Of a stretch of 64,000 bases of DNA, positions 1-10,798 are shown piece by piece. A program made the translations under genes and the position numbers. The notes beneath the pieces are model-generated. The model did not search any database, had not been told where the DNA came from, and saw nothing but the letters and a program-made list of their open reading frames with translations. How positions within the stretch are numbered: the first letter of the stretch is position 1; every line of letters begins with the position of its first letter. Source of the DNA: Bimuria novae-zelandiae CBS 107.79 (taxonomy: Eukaryota > Ascomycota > Dothideomycetes > Pleosporales > Didymosphaeriaceae); contig ML976707.1 in assembly GCA_010015655.1 (NCBI GenBank), positions 257,091-321,090 on the forward strand, given 5' to 3'.

Positions 1-729
1 GCCGTGAGTCGTCAACGACTTCCTCATGCCCTCACTGCGCTCGGAGCTCGTTTATAGGCTGGCACTTCCTAACCTTCGGGTAGGTGCCAAGTTGCACCTG
101 AGCCTTTCCCAGAGTTCTGGTCAGAGGGACGCATCTGGAAGCCACTTCCCCACGACACCACAAAGCCCACGTTAGATGCGACTTCAGGGCTTGCGAGCAG
201 CTAGTGATCCATCGATGTTCGAAAGCAATGCCCTTCAACGAATCAATCAACGAACTTCACATGGACATCCTAATTGCGGTATACCGCCCGCACCATTTGC
301 AGTACCGCGCCTAAAGGAGTCTGTGTTACTAGAATATTCCAATATCCAGTTAGAATACCTCGAATAGCCTGTTTTAGCTTCCAAAAGCAAATTGAGGCGG
401 ACTGCCACTCAATCGTTACAACCCAACCCTCGTTAAGCTCCCGTACTAGAACATCCGAAAACAGCCGCAGTACCCATCACTCTCCGCCTAGTCGTTGCAG
501 CTCCGTCCTCGAGTTCGGTGATTCATAACAAACCCCCGAAACATGAACAGCCATACTGCGCTGCACCATCTTCTATGGCTCCGATGCGGCAATCGCGAAA
601 GGTAGGGATCGAAACATGTTACAAAAGCAGTATGCTGGGTATAAAATAATGCACAATATAATCCTAACCACGATTCCATGGCGCACTGCAACAGCATCAT
701 TACCCTCCTTCCCCCTCCGCCCCGCCTTC
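1..729. other. intergenic, no gene recognised
   Basis: Several short open frames on both strands overlap one another and none has a recognisable domain, an intron pattern or a convincing start. The stretch at about 700-729 is the 3' flank of the minus-strand gene that ends at 730. Confidence 0.5.
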
Positions 730-1666
730 TCATCTTGTCATATGCACCCTAATAAACGCACTCCCATCCTTCTCCCCCTTCTCCCCCTCCCCGTTCCAGC
801 TATTATCCGGAAGCTCCACGGGCGGCGCATAGCTATTCCTCCCCATCTCCACCGCCGCCTCATGCGCCCACACCTCCTTGACAGCCACCGTGCGCGGCGC
901 TACCATCGAGCCTCTCGCGGCCTCTATCAGCGCACGCTCTTGCGAGAGCTCGTAGGATGGTGGCGTTGGCGGCGACGGCGGAGGTTTCCGGGTGGCGGAT
1001 TTGCGGCGGTGCAGCCAGAGGAGGAGGAGGCCGATGACGAGCGCGCAGACGGCGACGCTGCCGACTATTGCGCCGATGATGGCGCCGGTGTGGGAAGTAG
1101 ATTGGGAAGGTAGGGGCATAGTTGTTAGAGTTTCTAATGCGGAGGCGAGTGTTGTGGAGGTTGTTGATGAGGATGAGGAAGAGGACGAGGCCATGGTAGA
1201 TGCCGATGAGGAGAGAGACGAAGAAGGCGAAGGACTCGGTGTCGCGCTTGGAAGCGCAACGCTGGACTTGCTCGGAGGCAAGCAGCCATCGATGCTGTAG
1301 TATATCCACGAGGAGTTGTAGCAGGTCGCAAGCTCGCCCACAATCTTCACCGGTGATGAGCAGGAAAGACCCGTATCGTCATTTGGCCCATACAGCGTGA
1401 CTGGTCCGGATCAGCAAGTGGCTCCCCATCTCCAGTGTAGCCTACGTACCTGCACACCCAGGGTCTAGCTTTGCAATCTGGAATGTTTCAAGCTTCCCTG
1501 TAATCTTCAAGGGCCTGCACATCCCATCAGGGTAGCCATTGATCGTATCCAGAGAGTTGAAGCTCTTCCTGCACTCGTCATCCGTAAAACTGACAATGTC
1601 AGACCCAAGGCTGCCGCAAATGCAGACCAGAAGGAACAGAAGGGCGTAGCGGGCGAAGTCGAACAT
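730..1666 (-). CDS. secreted N-terminus, Ser-rich stalk, single-pass membrane protein (unrecognised family)
   Basis: Two exons are inferred: 1666-1450 and 1400-730, joined across a 49-nt intron (donor GTACGT, acceptor CAG), giving 295 residues. The start at 1666 is followed by a clear signal peptide (FARYALLFLLVCICGSLGS). The first ~130 residues form a Cys-containing ectodomain with motifs such as DPGCA, TLYG and TGLSC. A low-complexity Ser/Thr stretch follows, probably O-glycosylated. Then comes a transmembrane helix (GAIIGAIVGSVAVCALVIGL), a basic stop-transfer RRKS and a Pro-rich cytosolic tail. This is the layout of many fungal wall-associated sensors or adhesins; no WSC or CFEM cysteine pattern is evident, so no function is assigned. 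The intron phase and the continuous frame upstream of the GTG at 1350 support the join. The minus-strand open frame at 860-1309 is a shadow of this gene. Confidence 0.72.
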
Positions 1667-2815
1667 GTTGAACGTCTCAACCTCAGTCTGCTAGCCGAGT
1701 GAAGAGCGAGGCGACAGCACAGTTTGATGAGCTTTGGGGATACTAAGTCATATGTACGAAGTCCGGAAGGTCAGAGCAAAGGATTGGCGGGGTGGGGCTG
1801 ATGCGCTTAATAGCTGGAACCCGCTATTTTGGTAACCATGCCATTGTCTACCCCATGCTTGATAGATAAAAGCATCCGTGAGATCAGGTCGGTATTGTAC
1901 AAACGCACTGTGGCGTGCCGTATGGATTGTAAGTGTCGCGTTCAAGCATTTAGCAGTTTCTTGGAGGCACTAGCAAGCCAGGCTTAGATTTCTGACCCCC
2001 GAGCTATCGTCATGTATTTCGATTTTTCACACTTGAAGACGTTTGCATCACCGCAAGTAGACCGGCGCGCGGGTTCACGTATCAAGACCGGCCGAACGCA
2101 AACAACTAGGGAACGGTTGCAATTTCTAATCGGCCATCTTGAGCATAGTCTGGTGCTATGTCCACGATACGCGAACACAAAGTCCGAAAAGGAAATCGGG
2201 GTACAGAAGATGAGGTGTGGTGGTGGTGTTGAAAGTTTCAGAAGAGGCGCGGATTCGCTTACGAAGCGGAGGTCGGATGCTCATTGGTCACTTCATGAGG
2301 CTCCGCCGACTCGTGGCGGCAGTCTAAATTTGGGGGTTAGTATCGGACTCCGTTACACGCTCCGAATGGGCAATCATTAACTTGATGATATATTTATTGT
2401 GGTCAATAAGGCGCCTTCAGGTTTCACATCGCCGAGCAAAGTTGGGTATCAGATCGCACGAGTTAGTTGGAAACTCAATGGTCATGAACACAGTATGAGA
2501 GCCGTGACGCGTAGTCGTTCACTAGGGTGAAAACACGCGTTCATGCAATGGTTACGGATGAATGTTTTTGGACAAAGTCGGTACGAATCGGGGTATATTG
2601 ATGAGCAAATTTAGATGGTACTGTCCCAACGCCTGTCAGTGCTTGCAGAGTAAGGCAGCGGCTGTTTGAACACATACTGAGTGGCTACAAGGCCCTTTCC
2701 TCCACACTCTTTCTCGAAGCGGCGCTTCCTCGGTAGCACGCGCTACATATACCGGTCTGGTCAGCCGGTGGCTTTTGATACGTGAAAGCGCAGTGACGCT
2801 AGCAGAGCACATCGT
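1667..2815. other. intergenic, no gene recognised
   Basis: This 1.15-kb gap holds the upstream region of the membrane protein gene and the 3' flank of FAL1. A plus-strand open frame at 2012-2380 (122 codons) has no recognisable features, a random-looking composition and no splice support. Confidence 0.5.
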
Positions 2816-4110
2816 CTATGCAAGCAAATCTGCGACGTTCATTGGCATCTCATCAATCTGGGTTGAGTAGTACACTATGGCATGTTAGCTGGGGGATTAT
2901 GCTCGGTTTTGGATCAACCTACACTCGATGTCACGCAAAATGCGCACGTCCTCCTGGGTCACAAAGTTGATAGCCACGCCCTTGCGCCCAAAGCGGCCAC
3001 TTCGGCCAATCCTGTGGATATAGTTCTCACGATTGGACGGGAGATCGTAGTTGATAACGAGAGACACTTGTTGGACATCGATGCCTCGAGCCCAGACATC
3101 GGTGGAGATGAGAACGCGCGAGTTGGCTTGACGGAAGTCCGCCATAATACTGTCGCGTTCCCGCTGCGGCATGTCTCCGTGCATCGAGGACACTGTGAAG
3201 TTGGCCTCGCGCATCTTGTCCGTCAACCAATCGACCTTGCGGCGCGTGTTGCAAAAGATGACGGCTTGTGTAATGGTGAGTGTATCGTAGAGATCGCATA
3301 GCGTGTCAAACTTCCACTCTTCCTTTTCGATGGCGATAAAGTATTGTTTGAGGCCCTCCAGCGTCAACTCATCACGTTTGACGAGGATGCGTACCGGATC
3401 GGTCATGAACTTGGTCGTGATTTCCAAGACGTCGTATGGGAGTGTGGCAGACACGACCACGACCTGCGTCGCCGGGGGCAGGTAGCGATACACATCGTAT
3501 ATTTGCTCGCGGAAACCGCGGTTGAGCAGCTCATCAGCCTCGTCCAGAATCAGCATCTTGATGTTGCGCGTGCGCAGATTTCGACGGCGGATCATATCGG
3601 CCACGCGCCCTGGGGTTCCTGACACAACGTGCTGGCCGTAGTCGAGCTTGCGGATGTCCTCGCCCACGTTTGTGCCACCGATGCAGGCATGGCACTGCAC
3701 GTTCATGTAGTCGCCGAGGCCCGTGACGACTGATTGGATCTGGGTCGCGAGTTCGCGTGTGGGTGAAAGAACGAGTGCTTGATCCTGTCAGTAGGGCCCC
3801 GCAGCTATGTGGATATGTACGTACCCTGCGTCTCGCGTATAGCCGTGTCGATGACCTGCAGGATGGAGATGGAAAAGGTGGCCGTCTTTCCCGTTCCAGA
3901 CTGCGCTTGAGCAATGGTGTCGCGACCCTTGCAGATCTGCACAATAGCACGCGACTGTACAGCTGACGGCGACTCGTAGCCGTATGCGTAGATGCCGCGC
4001 AGCAGGTTCTCCTTCAGGTGCATGGCCTCGAAGGTCGGGGCGACGGTGACCTCCTTGGATGTGGAGAACTCCATCTTGTCGTCCATGTTGCGATCGATGC
4101 CGTCCGCCAT
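2816..4110 (-). CDS. FAL1: DEAD-box ATP-dependent RNA helicase FAL1 / eIF4A-III
   Basis: Three exons (4110-3825, 3777-2923, 2874-2816), with introns of 47 and 48 nt, give 399 residues, the usual length for the family. All SF2 helicase motifs are visible: motif I AQSGTGKT (residues 69-76), Ia PTREL (101-105), Ib TPGR, II DEAD (174-177), III SAT (206-208) and [10 protein letters not shown] (351-358). The C-terminal exon ends [18 protein letters not shown], the typical eIF4A-III/Fal1 tail, which separates it from translation factor eIF4A. In yeast Fal1 is needed for 18S rRNA maturation. In filamentous fungi and animals the orthologue is the RNA clamp of the exon junction complex. The start at 4110 was chosen because the longer open frame upstream (to 4341) has no family homology. 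Intron 1 splits the codon before LVLSPTREL and intron 2 splits the Leu codon after RDIE. The gene is divergent from SF3a60. Confidence 0.95.
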
Positions 4111-4366
4111 GTTGGATAGTGTGAATCGTGTATGCGACGGGGTAAACGCGGGGTGAAGGTTGCAGTTGCGGGAGGAGCTCGGTGGAGAAAGTTTGGAGCT
4201 TGGGCAGGCGTTCGGCGGCGCGGCGGAACGATTTGCCGAGCACCTGACTTTCTGGTGAGCGCGACTGCCTGCGACCAGCTCCAGTTTATAAATTCGGACG
4301 CGCCAGGTCTGTCTCACACAACCCGCCCACTGCCATTGCACTCATCGTAACTAGGCGACTGCAATC
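4111..4366. promoter_or_regulatory. shared divergent promoter, FAL1 / SF3a60
   Basis: Only 256 bp separate the two start codons, so both 5' UTRs and both core promoters must lie here. No clean TATA box is seen on either side. The identity as a bidirectional promoter is inferred from geometry. Confidence 0.6.
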
Positions 4367-5927
4367 ATGCTGCTCGAAGACCAGCGCAACATCCACGAGG
4401 AGCTTGAGCGTCTCGAGGACGCCATCGCGGACCGCCTGCTCGAAGACCCGCCGCAGGTAAGTACCTCTTTGGTATCCCTTTGTCACTTCCATTCTAACCA
4501 CGCTGCAGATCCGCGACCGTCTGGCCCGCGACCACGATGTCGCCCAGTACCTGGGCCAGATCGAGGAGTGCTCCGGTCGTCTCCTCTCCATCTACGAGGA
4601 CGTCGACGGCAAGCAGGAAGACGAGGTCCGCAATCTGACCCTCGGCGACCCCATGGAGTCGTTCTCCCGCGAGATTGCCAACATCAAGGCATACCACGGC
4701 AAATACCCGAACCTGCCCGTCGAGAACCTCGAAAAGGCTTACAAGCGCCGCTCGCCCGAGGACCACGCCCACTCCATCGCCCAGATCGATTCCATGTTCA
4801 CAGGCGAGGAGGGCTTTGGGCGCTTCTTCGACCTGACCACGCTGCACGAACAGTATCTGAACCTTCCTGTTCACCAGCAAGCGCGCCGCCTGACCTACCT
4901 GCAGTATCTCGACGTGTTCGACATCTTCAACCCGCCTCAGGTTGCAATCCGCCGCGACCAGAAGATGTCCGAATCGTATTTTCAGTATCTGAAGGCGCTG
5001 CAAGACTATCTCGAGAGCTTCATGTGCCGCACGAAGCCGCTTGAGAACCTAGACAAAATCTTCGCTCACTTCGACAAGGAGTTTGACGAGCAATGGGCGA
5101 ATGACCAGGTTCCGGGCTGGGAGCAGAACGCAGCACAAGCTGGACCAGCTGGTGGGGACACAGTCATGTCGGATGAGGGCATCTACTGCTCCACCTGCAA
5201 GAAGGGATTCGCCAAGGAGTCCGTCTACGAAGCACACTTGACGGGCAAGAAGCACAAGAAGGCTGCGCAGGAGCTGGAATCTAGCGCGACCGGTCCCACT
5301 ACCAACGGAACGAGCGCAGACATCAGCCGCTTCAAGGAGCGCGCCGTCGCCGAGCGCGAATTCCGGATCCGCAAGCTCGCCGCCGCCATGCAGACGGAGC
5401 GCAGCGACACCAAGGTCAACGTCGAGCGGAAGCAAGGCATGACGGAGCGCGAGCGGCAACAGGAGCTTGAACAGTTGTACTCCGAGGCGCCCGAGATGGC
5501 GAATGGCGCAAACAACGACGACGACGACGATGAGGACGGTGAAGACAAGATCTACAATCCGCTCAAACTGCCGCTCGCTTGGGACGGCAAGCCAATTCCG
5601 TACTGGCTCTACAAGCTTCACGGCCTCGGTGTAGAGTTCCCCTGCGAGATCTGTGGTAACTATGTTTACATGGGTAGGCGAGCTTTCGATAAGCACTTCA
5701 ATGAGCCCCGCCACATTCACGGTCTGAGGTGTTTGGGAATCACCAGTACCACCCTATTCCGCGAGATCACAAGCATCGATGAGGCCCAGAACCTCTGGAG
5801 GAAGATACAGCAAGACAAAAAGAAGGAGAAGCAGACTAGCGACAACGTGGTGCAGATGGAGGACTCTGAAGGCAACGTCATGCCGGAGAAGGTCTACAAG
5901 GATCTCGAAGCCCAAGGCTTGCTATGA
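4367..5927 (+). CDS. splicing factor 3A subunit 3 (SF3a60 / PRP9-like)
   Basis: Two exons (4367-4456 and 4509-5927) joined across a 52-nt intron (GTAAGT ... CTGCAG) encode 502 residues, the normal size for SF3a60. The N-terminus MLLEDQRNIHEELERLEDAI is the conserved helix that contacts the U2 snRNP. The middle carries an HDKEFDEQW-like PRP9 segment around residue 220. There are two matrin/U1-type zinc fingers: one at about residues 256-279 (YCSTCKKGFAKESVYEAHL) and one at about 409-432 (CEICGNYVYMGRRAFDKHF). An acidic Asp run precedes the second. SF3a60 joins SF3a66 and SF3a120 in the 17S U2 snRNP during branch-site recognition in the nucleus. The frame is intact with no odd codons. The minus-strand frames over 4494-5720 are shadows of it. 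Confidence 0.95.
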
Positions 5928-6419
5928 GGGGCAGCCAGCTTGATTGTCAACAAGTCGCTTCTTACAGCCCGGCATATTGGAAGGTCGTCAGAGGCGCCAC
6001 GACGGGTTGAAGGTCTCATCATCAGGGAAAGCGAAACCGCGCCGACCATGATGCATCGGTGTAAGTGTGTCCCCCTTCCTCAACCCCTTCACTAATGGCC
6101 CTTCGCGGATTGTCGCGTTTCTCGTTTGGGTCATGTATCGATACAGAAGGATTGGAGAAGACAACCAGCAGCTGATGAAACAATTATTGTAATAACAAAG
6201 ACCTGTCAAAGACTACATTTTGTGAATACTGGCCCGGTGACCGTGAGAGCTGACAGTTGTTCAGGGTCCGTTTGCACTTCATTTACCGTGGCGCACGGCC
6301 ACAGTACACCTTTTGCGCTTCACAACAAGTTTCAATAGTCTTTCCTGGTCTTGCCGTGCCCTCGCGAAGACGCAAAAACCACCGCTCAATAAACTGATTA
6401 CTACGCATGGAAAATCAAC
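5928..6419. other. intergenic
   Basis: This is the 3' flank of SF3a60 and the 5' flank of the next plus-strand gene. No further coding sequence is supported. Confidence 0.5.
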
Positions 6420-7103
6420 ATGTACTGGACCACGCCGACGATAAAGCATCCGAAACCCATACTGCCACCGCCTCTGAGCACGCAGCTTCCCACATCAAAG
6501 AAGGAATACATCCGCACTCTCAAAGCCCTGATGCGCCTGATCCACCCAATTTCCGCTCAACTCTTGCCGCTACTCCGCGTCTACTACTGCCTCCACCAGT
6601 CTCTGCAGGCGCGACAACCCTCTATCCTGCAGTACCTTGTTGATGGCGACGATGACGAATTTGTGCTCATGAGCCTGCATGCACACATAGCCCTGCTTTT
6701 GCAAGAAGCCGAAAACCACTACAATGATTTTCGTGAAATGTACGGGGATTGTGGCGTTGGGGACGTTCTTGAGATGCTGAATGAGATGAGTCCTGAGGAG
6801 CACAGCTATTGTGCGAACGTGCCGAGGGATTGGGATGATTTCACATACCTGATGGAGGATGCGGGGCTGCAACGGTTTCGAAACTGGAAAGCGCAACCCG
6901 GGGACCTTCAGGCAGAGGGCTTGGAGGCAAGCGAGGATACCTTGGGATGGCTGAAAAGCGTCACTCACAGGGCTGGAGGAACTCGGGGCATCGAGAGGAG
7001 CAGGAGCGTGGTGAAGAAGATTGAAAAGAAGATGGCAGCTTGGCATAGGAGGCTCGACTGGATTGAGGGCGTCAACGCCTGCATTGACAGTAGCGGAGGT
7101 TGA
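6420..7103 (+). CDS. hypothetical protein, 227 aa
   Basis: A single-exon frame runs from the ATG at 6420 to the stop at 7101-7103. From about residue 27 the protein is rich in predicted helix (KKEYIRTLKALMRLIHPIS onward), followed by an acidic stretch, Glu/Asp-rich helices and a basic C-terminal segment (ERSRSVVKKIEKKMAAWHRR). No signal peptide, membrane span or known domain is seen. A competing ATG at 6407 opens an overlapping 78-codon frame that stops at 6643. The longer frame is preferred for its length and protein-like composition, so the exact start is uncertain. It lies downstream of, and in the same direction as, SF3a60, but 0.5 kb away. Confidence 0.55.
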   Translation: MYWTTPTIKHPKPILPPPLSTQLPTSKKEYIRTLKALMRLIHPISAQLLPLLRVYYCLHQSLQARQPSILQYLVDGDDDEFVLMSLHAHIALLLQEAENHYNDFREMYGDCGVGDVLEMLNEMSPEEHSYCANVPRDWDDFTYLMEDAGLQRFRNWKAQPGDLQAEGLEASEDTLGWLKSVTHRAGGTRGIERSRSVVKKIEKKMAAWHRRLDWIEGVNACIDSSGG

Positions 7104-7368
7104 ATAACGGTAGCACTCGGCGTGTTGATCGAGGTCAATCCAGGATGTGACTTATCGTGCGCAAACCCTCCAATTTAAGATTCAGATCACAACGGACATC
7201 TACCAAGCTCATCGCCAGCTTTGACTTGTGATTCCAATGCAGTGTCCTAAGGAAGACGCCCTCTGCAAATGACAACATTGAAGAGCACACCGCGTGAACG
7301 ACATCCCTGTTGAAGCTCCGCTGCAGTGTCCACATAGACCGTTAAATTCATCCTAGCACCTCCCCCTT

Positions 7369-7845
7369 TTGCACAAAAGCCTACCTAACATATCCTCTAC
7401 CTTACACACTATTAACTGTATCCTGCCAGCTATTATTGTCATCTTCATCTCAAATCTGCTCTCTAACCAGAGCAACAGACACGAACTATGTCGTCCACCC
7501 ATCCCCACACCCTCTAAGCCGCCATATCCCCCCTATCCACCTTCCTCTACCCACCCACCTCCCCCGTCCCCTTCCGCAACACACATCTGCCTCGCCATCC
7601 GCGAGCTCGTCGCCGAGCTCACCAACCTCCTCATTCTATTCAAACAAGGCGGCGGCCCGGAAAACTTCCCAGCAAGTGCGTGGGTGTTGGATACGCCTCT
7701 TACTCAGCTGCTCAGCACCAGCGGCGCAGGTGCTGGCACAGGCGGACCTGGCGGGGGTAGTGCTAGTGGAGGTGGAGAGGGGCAGAGGGTCGATGTGTTA
7801 CGCGGACATTTAGTCCTGCTAAGAAAGGAATTTAGAGATTTGTAG
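7369..7845 (+). CDS. hypothetical Pro-rich / Gly-rich protein, possibly truncated by an in-frame TAG
   Basis: The frame encodes 158 residues: a hydrophobic N-terminal segment (about residues 15-32), a Pro/Ser-rich linker, a helical segment (ICLAIRELVAELTNLLILF), then a Gly/Ala/Ser-rich loop and an Arg-rich end. It closes at TAG 7843-7845, but the same frame continues protein-like for another 37 codons (RDLGELDRFLSGRGTWYGKE...) to TAA at 7957-7959. The TAG may therefore be a premature stop in a longer gene. No family is recognised. The true start is unclear; an ATG at about 7489 lies in a different frame and soon stops. Confidence 0.35.
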   Translation: MHKSLPNISSTLHTINCILPAIIVIFISNLLSNQSNRHELCRPPIPTPSKPPYPPYPPSSTHPPPPSPSATHICLAIRELVAELTNLLILFKQGGGPENFPASAWVLDTPLTQLLSTSGAGAGTGGPGGGSASGGGEGQRVDVLRGHLVLLRKEFRDL

Positions 7846-8341
7846 AGGGATTTAGGAGAGTTGGATAGGTTTTTGAGTGGGAGGGGTACGTGGTATGGGA
7901 AGGAGAGGTGGGATAGGAGGGTGAGGGTTGCGAGGGAGGGGGGGATGGGTAATCCGTAAAGTAGCTGAACATCTTGCGGGACGCCATAAGCCGTACCAAA
8001 GTCAGCTATAAAAAAGCAAAGAAAGAAGTGCGAAGAGACAGCACGGGTAAAGACCTGTTGTAGGGAAACGATTGCCGGTAAGTTACAGGCCCTGATTGGA
8101 ACTGACTTGCGTATTTTGGAATGGCGTGAGCTTCTTATTTGTGTAGAGAAGTTGCTCGAAAGCCGTAGCCTAGTTGGCGCTATTTGTGGTGGAGTCATGC
8201 GCAACCAAAACATTCGTTACAAGTTCCTGTACCGACTAGACAACAGCTGTGCTTGGTCGCGTTCATGGCTATATATTGGGACTTGTCCGCTGCTCTGCCT
8301 GATCTCTATCCTTCCATCGACTGCTTCCTCTGACTTCTCAG

Positions 8342-8897
8342 ATGGACCGCCTTCTGAGCCAGACTTATTCGTTCTCGACTGTTTCCCTAAATCAACGTCA
8401 ATTTCAACAGGAAGAATGGTCTCAACGCTTCCGAACGAGCCCACTGAAGGGAAACATCCAATGGAGAAACCATCATCGCACTCTACGAAGGCATCAAGCA
8501 AATTTTTGAGCTCCGGCAAGCCCTCCAACCTGACTTGGACACCTGTATTCAGGGTGTTAACCATATCGAACACTGGGATGACCTGAGCTATCATGCAGTA
8601 AAGGAGAAAAGCTATTGGGAGGACCTCGATCACCTGGCTACCGTATACGATCGGATGCAACAGAACTTTGACCACATGGCTACGGTGAACGATGAAATGC
8701 AAGAGAAATTTGACAATCTGACCGACAAGTTGGAGGGTCTGGAGGAGGGTTACAACTTTGCAAAGATTCTAGAGAAGAAGCGGAGAGAGCGCGAGAGTCG
8801 CGGCGAGACTGGAGAAAGTCCTCCGCTGGGCGACGCTAATGATATCGAGGATGGAGCCGATGATGGAGCCAATGATGATGACGGAGAACGGGGATAA
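8342..8897 (+). pseudogene. hypothetical coiled-coil protein with a broken frame
   Basis: The ATG at 8342 opens a frame starting MDRLLSQTYSFSTVS that reads well to about 8460 and then stops. From about 8465 another frame continues as a helical, charged protein (ETIIALYEGIKQIFELRQAL), with heptad-like repeats near 8640-8740 (HLATVYDRMQQNF, HMATVNDEMQEKF) and an acidic Asp-rich tail ending at 8895-8897. No canonical donor and acceptor join the two parts. The break is either a frameshift (decay or sequencing) or a non-obvious intron. The repeated HLATV/HMATV units suggest a coiled coil. Function is unknown. Confidence 0.4.
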
Positions 8898-10252
8898 GAG
8901 TAACAAAAGGCGGGAAGAGCGATGCCGGTGGAATGTGGATAAATCTCGGGAATTTGAGGCATCAATACACTCGTGGATCAAATGTCGTGGTAGTAACGAT
9001 CTCTGAAACTAAAACACTTTTGGAACATGTGACTTCTTTGCTCTTGCACTGGTATATGGAAACATAAATACCATTCTACGTAAGCTCCCCAAATTCTGTT
9101 TCTTGAACTTGAAGACGTTGAATTTTCATGTGCCGGCTACGTCTTCGCCGCAAAGCCACCTAAGTTCATAATTTTCGTCTGTGTCGTAACCATTCCTGGT
9201 GGCTTTGTCACAAGTCAGTCCTGTCGATGACCATCAACAAGCGAAACCCCGCTATAGTTCTCTATAAGTTGATCAACACAAACATACCTTCCATCTCTTC
9301 ATGGTAAAATCAGCTACTAAGTTTGGGCAACGACATATCCATTTCCGTATACTAAACGCATCGAAATGACAGCGGCATTCAACATCTCATCAGAGCCTTG
9401 GGTCTCGCGACGAAACCAGCAAATAATAGAGCTCATTAGCTGCAAGGAAGGGCCTTCTAAATCTACGCGCACGACATTTCAAAAAAAAAATGAAAATGAA
9501 AGACAAGAAGCGAAAACATAGACACAGTAAGCTGGAAGAGCACTTCGAGACGTAGTATCCCAACAACGTGCTGTTATCGTCCTTCTCCGACTTGCATAAC
9601 CTAGTACAGAGATTAAAACGCTTGGCAGACTCTCGGAGCATTGTTCATGACGCTGGAAAGTTACGCTAGCGAAGTAACAAGTGCGAAGTGACAGCAAGAT
9701 CACGGTTGATCGTTTCGTCCCTAGCAGATTCTCCGAGCGGCAAGACTTCATGACCACGCAGTACCAACGCGCTGTAGGCTCAGTTGTAAGACGCTGAGGT
9801 GGGCGGAACCGTGGGGAATTGGGATGACACATGCAGAAGCTTGTAGTGGTCGTTGGCTTCATTGCCGTGGACGTTTAATTCTCCAGATATATTCACGATC
9901 TGATGGTAGAGGAAGGTAAGAGTAAACTCCCAGTTCTAATGTCGCGAGCTGTCCAAAACGTGGTGAGCACTAAATGACATCGTAAGTATTCACTTCGTGC
10001 GTACCGTGACCGAGCAAACGGGGAAGCTGATCGCGGGTGAAGGTTGAAAGGACACCTCAACCTCTCACTTGGCGCTCAGCGAGATCCCACCAGCGCAGCG
10101 CTTCCCATGTATCAAATCTCATTTCACCCCGGTCTTCACTCGCGTTCGAACTTACTTTTGCCAACAATGTCGCGCTTACGCAAGACACAACCTCTTTGCC
10201 AGCAACCCGCCTCCCTCTGTCGACCCTCAACACCTGAACAAACGACCCCAAA
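8898..10252. other. intergenic, no gene recognised
   Basis: About 1.35 kb without a supportable gene. Minus-strand open frames at 9390-9641 and 9479-9862 overlap one another, end in a poly-A tract (9479-9490) and lack any domain. The last ~200 bp is the 5' flank of the gene at 10253. Confidence 0.45.
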
Positions 10253-10798
10253 ATGCAACGACGACCTTCTCCGGCCGGGGATCAGTCCCCCGCCTCTCAA
10301 CGACGCCCTTCAATGCCTGAGCAACCACCCTCCACGCCGCAACGGTATCCCTCAACAAGTAGCCGGCGCCGCTCCTCGCTCTGGCCCAGCGCGATTCCTC
10401 CGAAGACACCCGTCAAAAGCGTGAGCCCCAAAGAGTACCTGACGGCTCTCTCCAACCTCGTATCCTTCGCCAGCACTCGGATGGACCAGGTCGACCTTGA
10501 CGGCTTGATATGGGCGTTCAACCATGCGTATGACCGTGAAGATCGCATTGCGATGCGCAATCTTGCCACCACCATGTTTCCCACATTTGAATCGGTTGGG
10601 GACGCCTATTATAACTTCTGCGACACCCGCGGTACTTTCGACGAGGAGGAAATCTGGAACATGGTGATGGGATTGGGCGATGACGGAAGCGAATACTGGG
10701 ACGTGGTGGATGAGTTGGGCGACTTGATTGAGATTATGGAGGGCGAAGAGACGGCGCAGTTCTGGAAGAGTATGGAGGAGGTTTTGATGGAGGTGTAG
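10253..10798 (+). CDS. hypothetical acidic protein, 181 aa
   Basis: A single-exon frame begins with a Pro/Ser/Arg-rich disordered leader (MQRRPSPAGDQSPASQRRPS). From about residue 60 there is a compact, ordered-looking region (SPKEYLTALSNLVSFASTRM, DLDGLIWAFNHAYDREDRIA) and a very acidic helical C-terminus. No signal peptide, membrane span or catalytic motif is visible. Codon use is like its gene neighbours, with no RIP-type stops. It is the last intact gene before the transposon block, about 950 bp from its edge. Family not recognised. Confidence 0.6.
   Translation: MQRRPSPAGDQSPASQRRPSMPEQPPSTPQRYPSTSSRRRSSLWPSAIPPKTPVKSVSPKEYLTALSNLVSFASTRMDQVDLDGLIWAFNHAYDREDRIAMRNLATTMFPTFESVGDAYYNFCDTRGTFDEEEIWNMVMGLGDDGSEYWDVVDELGDLIEIMEGEETAQFWKSMEEVLMEV

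Noticed and set aside
860..1309. Minus-strand open frame of 149 codons
   Set aside because: It overlaps the membrane protein exon in another frame; Arg/His/Pro-rich text typical of a frame shadow of Ser-rich coding sequence.
2012..2380. Plus-strand open frame of 122 codons
   Set aside because: No domain, signal peptide or splice support, and random-looking composition.
4494..5720. Long minus-strand open frames across SF3a60
   Set aside because: They are antisense shadows of a GC-rich, clearly conserved plus-strand gene and have no recognisable domains.
9479..9862. Minus-strand open frame of 127 codons
   Set aside because: Ends in a poly-A tract read as Phe, and no protein-like features.
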